Notes: generated by a model not told the origin, from the letters alone. A DNA stretch of 64,000 nucleotides from Bact-08 sp964533215 (GCA_964533215.1 CAZHLJ010000004.1:1-64000), one strand, 5' to 3'. Positions 44,097-53,561 are shown, counted from the first letter of the stretch. Numbers and translations are program-made.

Positions 44097-45272
44097 TTAT
44101 CCAAAATACTTAAACGCAAGAAGAGTGATATCATCCGATTGAGGTGCTCCATGAGTGTAGGTTGCAATATCCTGCTCAACCCCCTGTACGATCTTATCCA
44201 CATTCAAAGGTTGCAGTGAGGAGAGCAGCCTTTCCAGCCTACCTTCCCCATATTCCTTATTTTCCTTGTCCAATGCCTCTGTCACTCCGTCTGTATACAG
44301 CACAACCCCTTCATTGGGGTTTAATTGTATTTTTTTTGTAGAAAATTGTTTTTCCTCGAAACAGCCAAGTATAATATCGCGGGTAGGTTCCAGCTTATGG
44401 ACAGTCCCATCATTTTTAATAAGATAAGGCGGGTTATGTCCTGCATTTGAATATTCCAGCTCTCCCGTCCTCATATCCATTATTCCATAGAAAACGGTGA
44501 CGAACATAGAGGAGACACTCTCGTTGCATAACAGGTTGTTTACATATTGAAGACAATCCCCGGCAGACATTCCCTTGAGACCGGTGGCACGGATAAGAGT
44601 ACGGCTTACTGCCATAAAGATTGCAGCAGGTATTCCCTTTCCTGAAACATCGCCAATGACGAAACCCAAAGAGTCGTTATTTATCATAAAAAAGTCGAAA
44701 AAGTCACCTCCTACCTCTTTTGCCGCAGTCATTGAGGCAAAAATGTCAAAATCCTTGCGGTTTGGAAAAGGAGGAAAAACCTTTGGAAGTATTCCGAGCT
44801 GAATCTCCCTGGCCACATTAAGATCCTGTTGAATAGATACCAGCTGGTCGTGCTCCATCATGGATTTGCGCTGAATCTCCAGTTCATCCAGAGTCTTGTT
44901 TATTGTAATCTCCAGATCTTCAAAATTGATGGGTTTGGTAAGAAAGTCAAAAGCCCCGCGGTTCATTGCCGTACGTATGTTATCCATATCGCCATAGGCC
45001 GATACAACCACTGTCTTAAGCGAAGGGTTCTTCAACTCCTTTAATTTAAGCAGTAGGGTAAGGCCGTCCATCTCAGGCATATTTATGTCCGAAAGAATTA
45101 TGCCTATCTCCGGGAATTCCAACAACTTTGACAAAGCCTCCAACCCGTTATGTGCAAAGACAAAATCATACTCCTCATTTCTGATCTGGCGGCGGAACTT
45201 CTGTCTGATTAACGGCTCAAGGTCAACCTCATCGTCAACCACCATAATTTTTGTTCTGTATTCAGTATCCAT
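44097..45272 (-). CDS. Response regulator with PP2C (SpoIIE/RsbU-type) phosphatase output
   Basis: 391 residues. A receiver domain (1-~125) with acceptor Asp62 in LSDINMPEMDG and Lys in FLTKPI, a linker helix, and a SpoIIE-like PP2C domain (~165-390) with VGGDFFDFF, GDVSGKG, NAGHNPP and TDGVTEA. Such proteins dephosphorylate STAS-domain anti-sigma antagonists. A STAS protein is encoded at 55748 in this window, a plausible but unproven target. The cognate kinase is the next gene upstream (11 bp). Confidence 0.92.
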   Translation of the reverse strand: MDTEYRTKIMVVDDEVDLEPLIRQKFRRQIRNEEYDFVFAHNGLEALSKLLEFPEIGIILSDINMPEMDGLTLLLKLKELKNPSLKTVVVSAYGDMDNIRTAMNRGAFDFLTKPINFEDLEITINKTLDELEIQRKSMMEHDQLVSIQQDLNVAREIQLGILPKVFPPFPNRKDFDIFASMTAAKEVGGDFFDFFMINNDSLGFVIGDVSGKGIPAAIFMAVSRTLIRATGLKGMSAGDCLQYVNNLLCNESVSSMFVTVFYGIMDMRTGELEYSNAGHNPPYLIKNDGTVHKLEPTRDIILGCFEEKQFSTKKIQLNPNEGVVLYTDGVTEALDKENKEYGEGRLERLLSSLQPLNVDKIVQGVEQDIATYTHGAPQSDDITLLAFKYFG

Positions 45273-45283
45273 ATTTTATTATG

Positions 45284-47860
45284 TTATTTAGGAATTATTA
45301 TCACAAATTCGGCATACTCGCCCTCTTTTGAGTCAACTTTCATCTCTCCATTATGTTCCTGCACAATAATGTCGAAACTCAGAGAGAGGCCGAGGCCGGT
45401 TCCCTGTCCGGCAGGTTTGGTTGTAAAAAATGGATTGAAGATCTTGTCCAGGATCTCCTGGGGTATACCTGTACCATTATCGCGTATACGGATCTCAACT
45501 TTGTCTCCAAGGTTCTTCGTCTGAACCTTGAGAATTGGAAAATAGGCATCCTTCAACTCTTTTTTCTTTTGGTTTGTAGAGTAGCAGGCATTGTTAATTA
45601 TATTCAGAAATACCCTGCTAAGGTTTTGAGGAACGACATTTATCATCCCTATGGTATCATCATAGTCGGCTTCGATTTTCAGATTGAACGTATTGTCCTG
45701 CGCCCTCATACCGTGATATCCCAGATTTACATATTCTGCAAGTACCGAGTTCACATCAGTAGGTTGCTTTTCACCCGATTTGCCTCGGGAATGCAGCAAC
45801 ATACCTTTGACAATGCTGTCGGCACGTTTGCCGTGTTCATTTATTTTATGAGCGTTGGAGCTGATATCGCTAATTATCTCCTGTAAATATTCGCTCTCCT
45901 TAGATGAAAGTTTCTCTCCCAGATTCGCAACCTCCTCGGTGAGCTCTTTGGCCAGATCAACAGTCAACTCCGCAAAGTTGTTTACAAAATTGAGAGGATT
46001 CTTTATCTCATGTGCAATTCCTGCCGTAAGCTGGCCGAGGGAAGCCATCTTCTCTGCCTGTACCAACTGCGCCTGCGCAGCCTTCAGCTCGTTATTGGCT
46101 TTATTTATCTTGTCATAGGAAAGTGCATTTTCGAATGCTATTGCGACATAGTTGCCAAGATTTGCAAGCATGTCGAGCTGATACTGCGTGTAGGCATTCT
46201 TCTTGAAACTCTGGACAGATATCACTCCGGCAATCCTCTCCTCTATCATCAACGGCAGATATATCAAAGACGACACTGTCTCGCCGGCTTTAGGTTTGGC
46301 ACGGAAAGAGACATATTTCATCCACTCGTTGTCAACATCATTCATGAAGACAGGTGCGGCATTATCCACACACCATACTGCAAAACGATTCTTGTCTTCC
46401 AGAGAAATTTCGAACAGCCCCAGCTTTTCTCCTTTTTCCATTGAGAGTTTGCACTCCAGTTTATTTTCCTTCTCATTGTGAATCATTATAAGGAAAGAGG
46501 TCGCATCCATCAGAGCATTAACATTCTCATATACAATGTCCTGAATAAGCTCCAGATCTAGGGTTGATGTTATTTTCTTACCTATCTGATTCAATATCTT
46601 CACATTGCTGAATGCAGTATCCAAAGCCTTATTTTTATCCTGCAACTCGGAAGTCCTCTCATCCACTTTCTGCTCCAATGTCCTGTTATACTCCTCCAAC
46701 TGTGCGATAGTTGCGGCCAACGCATTTTGCATATATATGAACGAATCGTTCAGTTTACCTATCTCATCCCCAGATTTAATATCCGGTAATTTGACATTAA
46801 AATCGCCTTTGGCAAAATTCTCAGCCGCTGCTGTCAGGGACCTTAAAGGTCTGGTTATTGATTTGGAGATGAGCACAATTACAAACAAAAGAATAAAAAG
46901 CCCGACTATACAGAAAATACTGAGGTTTATTACAAGATTATTGATATCTGCCATAAACTCATCAACTGGAAACACAATCCCGACAGACCAATTGTTTATT
47001 GGAATAGGAGCATATGCGAGCCAGCTGAGCTTCCCGGTGTGGACATTACGGTATTCAAACTCGGCAAAGCTTGATTTTCCATGAATCATGTTCTCTCCAA
47101 CTTCCCTCAGCTTTGGGGATTTCTGCGAATCTGCAATAGAAAAAATGGTTTGCTTCATTATCAGCTCTTTATTGGGGTGGGAAATCATTGTCCCTCTCGA
47201 AGAGATGATATAACCGTATCCACTCTTGCAAACTTTAACTGAATCCATGTAATCCTGAAGCCAGTTTAGGGAGATGTCAGCGGTCAGCACTCCTATGAAT
47301 CTTTTCTTACCGTTCTCATTTTTGTAAATCGGAACAGAATAGGTAGACATGATTGCATCTCCCGCTCCTTCGTCAAAATAGGGTTCGCTCCACACTGCCT
47401 TGCCAAGTTCTTTTGGGACCTTGAACCAATCCATGTCGAAATAGTCATAACGGTCATCCCCGATATATTTAAATTCAACACCATTGGATGTACGGTAATA
47501 GTATGGCGAGAAATATTTTTTGTCCGGTTTATAATAATAGGGTTCAAAAGCAAGTGCTGCTCCATAGATTTCCGGATTGTTTGCAACAACTTGCCTGAGT
47601 ATTTTGTATAGCTCCTCTTCTGAATAATCAGAGGATTCAATTATCTTGGAAAAGTTAAGTGGGACTTTCTGGATAGAGCTCAGCACCTTCTCTACCTTCA
47701 GGACTGTTGCTGAGGTAAGCTGCTCTGCACTTTCCACCAGGTTTTTATGAACTATCTTTCTGGAAATCCTGTAATTATAGGCAAATGCAAGAAAAAATAT
47801 TACGGCAATGCCTGTAAATATATACAGGACAAGCTTGTATGTCAACCCTTTCCCTTTCAT
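45284..47860 (-). CDS. Sensor histidine kinase: dCache, HAMP, GAF, HisKA, HATPase
   Basis: 858 residues. Transmembrane helix ~8-29, a double-Cache extracytoplasmic sensor ~50-295 (AALAFEPYYYKPDKKYFSPYYY, GVLTADISLNWL), a second helix ~305-330, HAMP to ~385, coiled coil, GAF ~425-575, dimerisation/phosphoacceptor AGIAHEIKNPLNF and an HATPase with NACYS, RDNGTGIP and GTGLGLSL. dCache domains usually bind small molecules such as amino acids or organic acids. It should phosphorylate the PP2C response regulator. Confidence 0.92.
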   Translation of the reverse strand: MKGKGLTYKLVLYIFTGIAVIFFLAFAYNYRISRKIVHKNLVESAEQLTSATVLKVEKVLSSIQKVPLNFSKIIESSDYSEEELYKILRQVVANNPEIYGAALAFEPYYYKPDKKYFSPYYYRTSNGVEFKYIGDDRYDYFDMDWFKVPKELGKAVWSEPYFDEGAGDAIMSTYSVPIYKNENGKKRFIGVLTADISLNWLQDYMDSVKVCKSGYGYIISSRGTMISHPNKELIMKQTIFSIADSQKSPKLREVGENMIHGKSSFAEFEYRNVHTGKLSWLAYAPIPINNWSVGIVFPVDEFMADINNLVINLSIFCIVGLFILLFVIVLISKSITRPLRSLTAAAENFAKGDFNVKLPDIKSGDEIGKLNDSFIYMQNALAATIAQLEEYNRTLEQKVDERTSELQDKNKALDTAFSNVKILNQIGKKITSTLDLELIQDIVYENVNALMDATSFLIMIHNEKENKLECKLSMEKGEKLGLFEISLEDKNRFAVWCVDNAAPVFMNDVDNEWMKYVSFRAKPKAGETVSSLIYLPLMIEERIAGVISVQSFKKNAYTQYQLDMLANLGNYVAIAFENALSYDKINKANNELKAAQAQLVQAEKMASLGQLTAGIAHEIKNPLNFVNNFAELTVDLAKELTEEVANLGEKLSSKESEYLQEIISDISSNAHKINEHGKRADSIVKGMLLHSRGKSGEKQPTDVNSVLAEYVNLGYHGMRAQDNTFNLKIEADYDDTIGMINVVPQNLSRVFLNIINNACYSTNQKKKELKDAYFPILKVQTKNLGDKVEIRIRDNGTGIPQEILDKIFNPFFTTKPAGQGTGLGLSLSFDIIVQEHNGEMKVDSKEGEYAEFVIIIPK

Positions 47861-48007
47861 AATAATTTCATCGATAAAAATTACCGTATGAATTTACTAT
47901 AAATTGGTGGATTATAATAAAAAAGTCTACTTAATGCAATGTATATTTAATCCACTTGTTGTTGATATAATATTACTGTAATCTGTGTAATTTATTATAA
48001 TTATTAG

Positions 48008-48151
48008 TTACCACGTTCCCTCTTCCCATTCTGGTGCCGAATCGGCAAAGCCTTTTTCCAAGGTGATTTCCAGCACCTCTATTGTCGGTGGCTCATAGGA
48101 GTCTGCACATACCTTATCATCTTTATCCAAAATTATTACCGGTGTTTCCAT
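48008..48151 (-). CDS. 47-residue peptide gene, unknown (possible RiPP precursor or signal peptide)
   Basis: A short frame of 48 codons (ATG at 48151-48149, TAA at 48010-48008). The product is acidic and has one Cys (15), an early hydrophobic patch (VIILD), a TIEVLEITLEKGFADS stretch (23-38) and a tail with EWEEG and a terminal Trp. Proline and acidic residues fit a leader peptide with a Trp/Gly-rich core. Short Bacteroidales genes with an EKGFA-like segment before an acidic or Trp-rich tail are known to me only as hypothetical proteins. A -7 element sits 43 bp upstream. It precedes the histidine kinase gene by 148 bp; the possible link to the cassette at 38.3-42.4 kb is inference. Confidence 0.6.
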   Translation of the reverse strand: METPVIILDKDDKVCADSYEPPTIEVLEITLEKGFADSAPEWEEGTW

Positions 48152-48193
48152 ATTTGCCAATTAATAAATATAATTCAGAATTTTGTATCCTTA

Positions 48194-48201
48194 CAAAAAT
48201 A
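48194..48201 (-). promoter_or_regulatory. -7 element of the 47-residue peptide gene
   Basis: On the minus strand the sequence reads TATTTTTG, matching TAnnTTTG; transcription would begin ~35 nt before the ATG. No convincing -33 TTTG at 19-21 nt. Between here and 47860 no other promoter was seen, so the kinase could be read from it. Confidence 0.45.
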
Positions 48202-48254
48202 ATTATTTACAACGTAACCCTAAGAATATTTTTATTTAGAATTATAATTATTGA

Positions 48255-48536
48255 AATTATAATTGTGGCGACCTGCATATAGAGAAGATTGCAAAGGAAT
48301 ATCTTAGTTTCTCCTCTGCTGACTCTTTGGCATATCAATTAGATCTTTTCGAGCACACCTTGCAAGCCTGCCGATTCAGCAAAGGTAAGAGGATTGATTT
48401 TGTGCATGGGGCAGGAACTCTTCGAGATGAGCTTATCCGGATACTTCAACAGAAGTTTCCAAGCTACACCTACGAAGACGCCCCTTTTGCAATATATGGC
48501 TATCAAGGAGCTCTCAGAGTCACAATTTTGGGGTAA
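48255..48536 (+). pseudogene. Truncated Smr-domain (DUF2027/MutS2-like C-terminus) gene remnant
   Basis: The frame has no ATG; it is open from just after a stop at 48252-48254 to TAA at 48534-48536. It translates to an Smr domain: DLHIEKIAKEYLSFSSADSL, then IDFVHGAGTLRDELIRIL, a long KFPSYTYEDAPF and YGYQGALRVTIL. The HGxGxLR and GxxGAxxVxI motifs are those of the C-terminus of DUF2027 proteins of Bacteroidota, normally ~350 residues. The N-terminal ~270 residues are missing, so this is a gene relic. A TTG-initiated 69-residue protein is possible but unlikely. Its 3' end overlaps the convergent kinase gene by 17 bp. Confidence 0.7.
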
Positions 48537-49287
48537 CAATTTTAGAGAAGAGCCCCAATTTAATATCTCGTTTAATAGCGTGAAGCTTTTGACTTGCAAG
48601 CCTGTATAAAGTCATATCATAAAGTATTTTGATACCCTTGATCTCCGAAACTGCAGCATACTCCTCCGCAATGATTCCCATACATTCAAGCGGTATTTCA
48701 AGACGCTTCATACTCCTCATCCCTTTTTTGTAGCTATAGTGTCCCACTTTCATACGATTATTATCTATAAGAGAGAAATCATAATGATTGCCTGATAGTT
48801 GGAAAAGGACGTTGCTGGTACTGTAATCGCCGTGGTAAACGCCAGATTTGTGCAGCAAATAAGAAAAGCGGGCAAAAGCTTCCAAAGCCGGTCTGGATTC
48901 GGAGACCGGCATTGAAAGTAGTTCTTTGAAAGGTTTATAACTGGTGTACCTGCATATATAATAACTTTTATGAAGTATCCCGAACTTGTAACTGTTGATA
49001 TAGGCAACAGGTTCAGGAGTAGTTATCTGATTTTTGAGCAGGTAAGCAGAGTGCTCATAGGCTCGGCGTGCCTTTGATTTTCGTATAAAGGAATAGGCAA
49101 GCCTGTTGAAAAACGTGATCTTCTTGTAATACTTAATTACATACGGTTGGCCTTTTACATTTACCAGACGCACTTCGTTCCGTTTCCTGTGAATTGCATC
49201 ACCTATATTGTCATATAGTTCCGGTATCTGGCTCACAAATATCTTAAGATCCGAAAATCCTGGATTTATATAAATTTCCGTTTTCAT
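48520..49287 (-). CDS. InaA/Kdo-kinase-like lipopolysaccharide kinase family protein
   Basis: 255 residues from the ATG at 49287; the frame runs on to 49356 but that part lies in the inverted repeat region. Kinase motifs: VIKYYKK (lysine loop), GVYHGDYSTSNVLF (catalytic loop with HGD and Asn) and FSLIDNNRMK (a DN in place of DFG). Such proteins phosphorylate core sugars of LPS in the cytoplasm. Neighbours give no further hint. The gene is likely monocistronic. Confidence 0.82.
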   Translation of the reverse strand: MKTEIYINPGFSDLKIFVSQIPELYDNIGDAIHRKRNEVRLVNVKGQPYVIKYYKKITFFNRLAYSFIRKSKARRAYEHSAYLLKNQITTPEPVAYINSYKFGILHKSYYICRYTSYKPFKELLSMPVSESRPALEAFARFSYLLHKSGVYHGDYSTSNVLFQLSGNHYDFSLIDNNRMKVGHYSYKKGMRSMKRLEIPLECMGIIAEEYAAVSEIKGIKILYDMTLYRLASQKLHAIKRDIKLGLFSKIVTPKL

Positions 49288-49308
49288 TGCTATATTTTTT
49301 ACAGATTT

Positions 49309-49423
49309 AATAATTGGAGTGCCACTCCAAAGTGTAAACTTTTGACAATCTGTCATTTATGGCATGCATCCATAAATATCTACAGATCTGTTAATTACAT
49401 TTTGGAGTGGCACTCCAATTATT
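49309..49423. repeat. 29-bp near-perfect inverted repeat with internal hairpin
   Basis: The left arm 49309-49337 and right arm 49395-49423 are reverse complements with one mismatch, and each arm contains its own palindrome TTGGAGTG/CCACTCCAA. Between them TTTATGG/CCATAAA forms another stem around GCATGC. The right arm touches the stop codon of the RND gene, the left arm lies upstream of the InaA-like kinase start. It may terminate the efflux transcript or be a small mobile or operator element. Confidence 0.7.
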
Positions 49424-52400
49424 TAACGTTTTTTGACAATTTTATCAAACAACACATATATTACAGGGACAACGAGAAGGGATAGAAACATGGAGCTGGA
49501 CAAACCTCCGACAAGCACCCAGCCAAGACCGTTCTTCCACTCTGCACCAGCACCTGAGGCAAGGGCAATTGGCAAAAGCCCGACGATAAGAGCAAGATTG
49601 GTCATTAAAATAGGCCTGAACCTGACAGAGGTTGCCTCTGTTATTGCCTCTATCACACCATGACCCTCCTGCTGCTGCTTATTCGCAAAGTCAACCACAA
49701 GAATAGCATTCTTGGCCACCAGACCCATAAGCATAATAATACCCATTATTGAGAACAAGCTCAGGCTATTTCCCGCCAAAGCAAGAGCAAGAAGAGCACC
49801 GATTATGGAAAGAGGCAAAGACAACATCACCACCATTGGATACACATAACTATCATAAAGGACAACCATGATAAGATACATGAACAACACAGAGGCAAGA
49901 AGGGCTATCAACAGATTGGTGAATGATTTCCCTTGCTGCTCCATATCACCTGCATAAACCACATCTACTCCGGCAGGCTTGTCAATAGCCGCAAGTTTTG
50001 ATTGAATTTCAGCACCAACAGTACCAATGGTTTTTCCGACAAGGTTTCCGCTTATCATTACCGATGGCAGCTTATTGTATCTGGTAAGCAAAGATGGGCT
50101 TTCACTTTCTGAAATGGTTGCCACTTGTGAAAGTGTTATGGTCTGGCCGGCCCGATTTATAAAAGATATATTTTCAATATCAGACTTACTCTTTCGGTCA
50201 AACTCATCCAAAGAAAGATAGAGATCATACTCGTTTCCACCTTCACTATATTTCAAATCTCGGTTGCCTTCATATGATATATACATTTGGGCACCAATCT
50301 CACCAATAGTAAGACCCAGCTTTGAGAGCTTCTCCCTGTCGAATTTGACTACCATCTCCTTATCTCCATTTTCAAGCGATGATTCTACATCGGTGGTTCC
50401 TTCAACACCTTTGATTTCTCTTAAAACCACTTTACTGTACTCTTTGACCTTCTCAAAATCATTCCCTCGTACATAGATCTGTATTGGAGTTGAAGTCGTT
50501 CCTAAGACACTCACCTCTTCTACCTTGAACTTTGGCCCAGGAAATTCCGATTTCAAATCGTATTGGAGCTTTTTTGCAAATATTTTTGCACTCATTTTCC
50601 TTTTATCCTTAGGAACCAGTTTGATAGAAAATTCAGCTCCATAAGGGGTCTCACTTATAGACATGCTTCCTCCTTTAGTACCGACCTTTGTGAATACCTG
50701 TGTTACCTCCGGATATTGGAGTATTTTCTTCTCTATGGCCAGACACGCACCATTGGTCTTCTCCAGTGGTGTCGCCCTGTCAAGTTCCATAGCTATCATG
50801 AACTCGCCACGATCTCCGGCATCCATGAATTCTGTCTGGATAAAGCCTTTTGAAACTAATAGGAATGAACTGAAAAAAAGTATTATAACCGATACAATAG
50901 TAATTAATTTGTGATCCAAAGTCCAGTTGAGTGCAGACATGAAAGCAGCCTTTAGCTTTGTAATTACATTTTCAAAACCTAGCAGAAAGCGGTCAAATGG
51001 CATCTTCCTGTCAAACACCTTAAGCTTGCCAAAACGTGATGTAAGAAGTGGAACCAAGGTGAATGAGACCAAAAGGCTTATGAGTATGGAAATAACTATC
51101 ACCATTGAGAATGAACGCAATATCTGACCTGTTACACCAGAGGTCATTCCAATAGGAAGGAACACGGCTATCAGCACAATTGTGATTGAGGTTACAGTAA
51201 GACCAATCTCCTTTACAGCATCCAATGATGCCTGCCTCCTGGTTTTCCCCATTTCCAGATGCCTGTAAATATTTTCCAACACTACAATTGCATCATCCAC
51301 AATGACACCCACAACTATGGAAAGAGCCAGCAGTGTCAGAAGGTTGAGCGAAAATCCGAACAAGTAGCAGAATGTAAATGTGGAAACTATGGACGTGGGA
51401 ATTGATATGAATATAAAAGCAAGGTTACGGAATGTGTGCAGGAAAAGGAGCATGGTAACAGATACCAGTATTATCGCAAATACCAGGTCGAACATTACAC
51501 CATCTATTGCCTCCTGCGTAAACTCAGAAGTATCACTGGTAATGACAAACTTAAGTTTATCTGCATTGTAAGTCTTTTCAAATGCCGCAAATTGTTTTTT
51601 TACCTCCTTGCTTATCTCAACGGCATTACCCTCTGTCTGTTTTTGGATACTTAACCCAATAACCGGATTTCCATTGAATCGCGCTAGTTTAGTCGCCTTT
51701 TTGGTACCATCAACCACCGAAGCAACATCACTTAACTTAATGACAGAGCCATCACGGGAAGCACCTACTATTAAATTCCTTACTTGGTCCAGGTCAGTAA
51801 ACTTACCTGATAGCCTTACGATATATTTTGTATTGTCGTCTTTTATCTTTCCTGTAGGAAAATCCACATTGGAAGCAGCTATCATCTGTTTGACCTGTAG
51901 CAATGATATTCCATACTGCTCCAGTTTCTGAGCATTGGCCTTGATCTCGATTTCCCTCTGGTTGCCACCTATTATCTCTACTTTGGCAACTCCTTTTATT
52001 TGAGCTAATTGAGGCGCAATTTCTTTATCAATCACATCATAAAACTCCTTCTCAGGAATATTGGAACTGGCTGCAATGCTCATAACCGGAAGCATATTGA
52101 TATCAAACTTCACAAACTGTGGTTCGTGAATATTTTCAGGAAGGTTATCCCTTATGGCATTTACCTTTCTTTCACATTCTTGAAGCGAAAGATCGGCGTC
52201 AATATCATCCTTGTATTGGATCATTACAACCGACACCCCTTCAAAAGAGTAGGAATTCATCTTATCAATACCCTCTAATGCAGAAAGTGCATCTTCTATC
52301 TTTTTGGTGACAGAGCTTTCAACTTCTGCTGGAGCAGCACCTGGATATACCGTCATAACTACATTCATGGGAACCTCCATGCTCGGAGTAAGTTCCTTAT

Positions 52401-52497
52401 TCAAAAGAGAATAACAGAATATTCCTGCCAATGCAAGTATGACAAATATGACTACAGGAATGGTAGACCTTTTTATAGATAATTCAGTTATTTTCAT
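49423..52497 (-). CDS. RND efflux transporter, inner-membrane component (HAE1 type)
   Basis: 1024 residues, normal for the family. Twelve transmembrane segments arranged 1+5 and 1+5 around two large periplasmic loops; the proton-relay acids are in VGVIVDDAIVVLENIYRHL (~395-415). It overlaps the start region of the membrane fusion protein by one base, giving translational coupling in a TolC-MFP-RND operon. Exports hydrophobic drugs, detergents or similar compounds. Confidence 0.94.
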   Translation of the reverse strand: MKITELSIKRSTIPVVIFVILALAGIFCYSLLNKELTPSMEVPMNVVMTVYPGAAPAEVESSVTKKIEDALSALEGIDKMNSYSFEGVSVVMIQYKDDIDADLSLQECERKVNAIRDNLPENIHEPQFVKFDINMLPVMSIAASSNIPEKEFYDVIDKEIAPQLAQIKGVAKVEIIGGNQREIEIKANAQKLEQYGISLLQVKQMIAASNVDFPTGKIKDDNTKYIVRLSGKFTDLDQVRNLIVGASRDGSVIKLSDVASVVDGTKKATKLARFNGNPVIGLSIQKQTEGNAVEISKEVKKQFAAFEKTYNADKLKFVITSDTSEFTQEAIDGVMFDLVFAIILVSVTMLLFLHTFRNLAFIFISIPTSIVSTFTFCYLFGFSLNLLTLLALSIVVGVIVDDAIVVLENIYRHLEMGKTRRQASLDAVKEIGLTVTSITIVLIAVFLPIGMTSGVTGQILRSFSMVIVISILISLLVSFTLVPLLTSRFGKLKVFDRKMPFDRFLLGFENVITKLKAAFMSALNWTLDHKLITIVSVIILFFSSFLLVSKGFIQTEFMDAGDRGEFMIAMELDRATPLEKTNGACLAIEKKILQYPEVTQVFTKVGTKGGSMSISETPYGAEFSIKLVPKDKRKMSAKIFAKKLQYDLKSEFPGPKFKVEEVSVLGTTSTPIQIYVRGNDFEKVKEYSKVVLREIKGVEGTTDVESSLENGDKEMVVKFDREKLSKLGLTIGEIGAQMYISYEGNRDLKYSEGGNEYDLYLSLDEFDRKSKSDIENISFINRAGQTITLSQVATISESESPSLLTRYNKLPSVMISGNLVGKTIGTVGAEIQSKLAAIDKPAGVDVVYAGDMEQQGKSFTNLLIALLASVLFMYLIMVVLYDSYVYPMVVMLSLPLSIIGALLALALAGNSLSLFSIMGIIMLMGLVAKNAILVVDFANKQQQEGHGVIEAITEATSVRFRPILMTNLALIVGLLPIALASGAGAEWKNGLGWVLVGGLSSSMFLSLLVVPVIYVLFDKIVKKR

Positions 52498-53561
52498 TAT
52501 TTGATAATATTAATATTGTCTCCATCCTTTAAATTCAATTGCCCGCTGGTAATGACCTTTTCTTTAGCAGACAGTCCGTTGAGCACCTCAACCAGCTTAT
52601 CGTTGCTTTGGCCTATTACTAATGTCCTCTTTACAGCTTTGCCATTTTCTGCCACATAGACAACCGGGTTCTCCATACTTCCGACAATACACTCTTTCTT
52701 TATTATCAGTTTTGAATCGTTTTTTACAGGGAGCTCAACCTCAGCATACAGCCCACACTTGAGATGCCTTTTTGCCGAATTGGCAAGTATGACTTCTACA
52801 TTGAACTTCATGCCGGCATCTGCCTTTTCTGCTATCGATCCAATCCTGCCGGAGAACTTCTCTCCAGGAAATGCACCCAGGCTGATATTGACAATCTCTC
52901 CCTTCTTGATTTTATAAACCTCCTTCTCAGAGACTTTGATATTAAGCTTCAGGCTGTTGTTGTTTACAATTTCGCAAACAGGAGTACCCCCGGCAAGGAA
53001 TTGCCCTACAGTAATATTATCGCTGTTGATATAACCGGAAATTGGAGCTTTGATACTAGTATTGTTTAATGCTTTTCTGGCAGTTATAAGGTCTGCCTTG
53101 GCTTTTTTCAATCCTATCGAGGCCTGTTCAAGATCCCTCCCAGCTATCGCATTTTCTGCCGCGAGTCGTGTAAAACGTTCAACATCTTTTTGGTTTTGAG
53201 CATAATTTGCCTCTGCTGTAAGAACATTTGCAGCTATCACTTCATCATCAACCTTTGCTATAACACTTCCGGCCGAGACATAATCGCCCTTCTTTTTATA
53301 TACCTTCATAATTTTGCCTTGAGTCTCTGAGACCACCGTCAGAACTGCGGATGCCTCCAAAGTGCCGGTAGCGGTAACATTCTCTGACAAAATTCCCATG
53401 CTTACAGTATCAATGGAGACTGGGATTTTATCTACCTTCCGTTGACTTATTGACACCTCTTCCTTTAATTCGTTCTTATTGGCTTTCAATTTAACTCCAA
53501 TCAATATGGTGGCAACGAGCACTATACTTATCGTGATTATCTGATTTCTAGTAATTTTCAT
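52497..53561 (-). CDS. RND efflux membrane fusion (periplasmic adaptor) protein
   Basis: 354 residues from the ATG at 53561, which is followed by an N-terminal anchor (ITISIVLVATILIGVKL). The alternative ATG at 53600 would overlap the TolC gene and add 13 residues. A biotinyl-lipoyl-type hairpin with QGKIMKVYKKKGDYV and GYINSDNITVGQFLAGG, helical hairpin, and C-terminal beta-barrel (CIVGSMENPVVYVAENGKAV) are visible. It links the RND pump to TolC. Confidence 0.92.
   Translation of the reverse strand: MKITRNQIITISIVLVATILIGVKLKANKNELKEEVSISQRKVDKIPVSIDTVSMGILSENVTATGTLEASAVLTVVSETQGKIMKVYKKKGDYVSAGSVIAKVDDEVIAANVLTAEANYAQNQKDVERFTRLAAENAIAGRDLEQASIGLKKAKADLITARKALNNTSIKAPISGYINSDNITVGQFLAGGTPVCEIVNNNSLKLNIKVSEKEVYKIKKGEIVNISLGAFPGEKFSGRIGSIAEKADAGMKFNVEVILANSAKRHLKCGLYAEVELPVKNDSKLIIKKECIVGSMENPVVYVAENGKAVKRTLVIGQSNDKLVEVLNGLSAKEKVITSGQLNLKDGDNINIIK

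Noticed and set aside
47861..48007. A further gene or promoter between the histidine kinase and the short peptide gene
   Set aside because: AT-rich, stop codons in all frames, no TAnnTTTG match on the minus strand.
48327..48536. Independent 69-residue Smr protein from a TTG start
   Set aside because: The homology extends upstream of the TTG up to a stop codon, so this is the end of a truncated gene.
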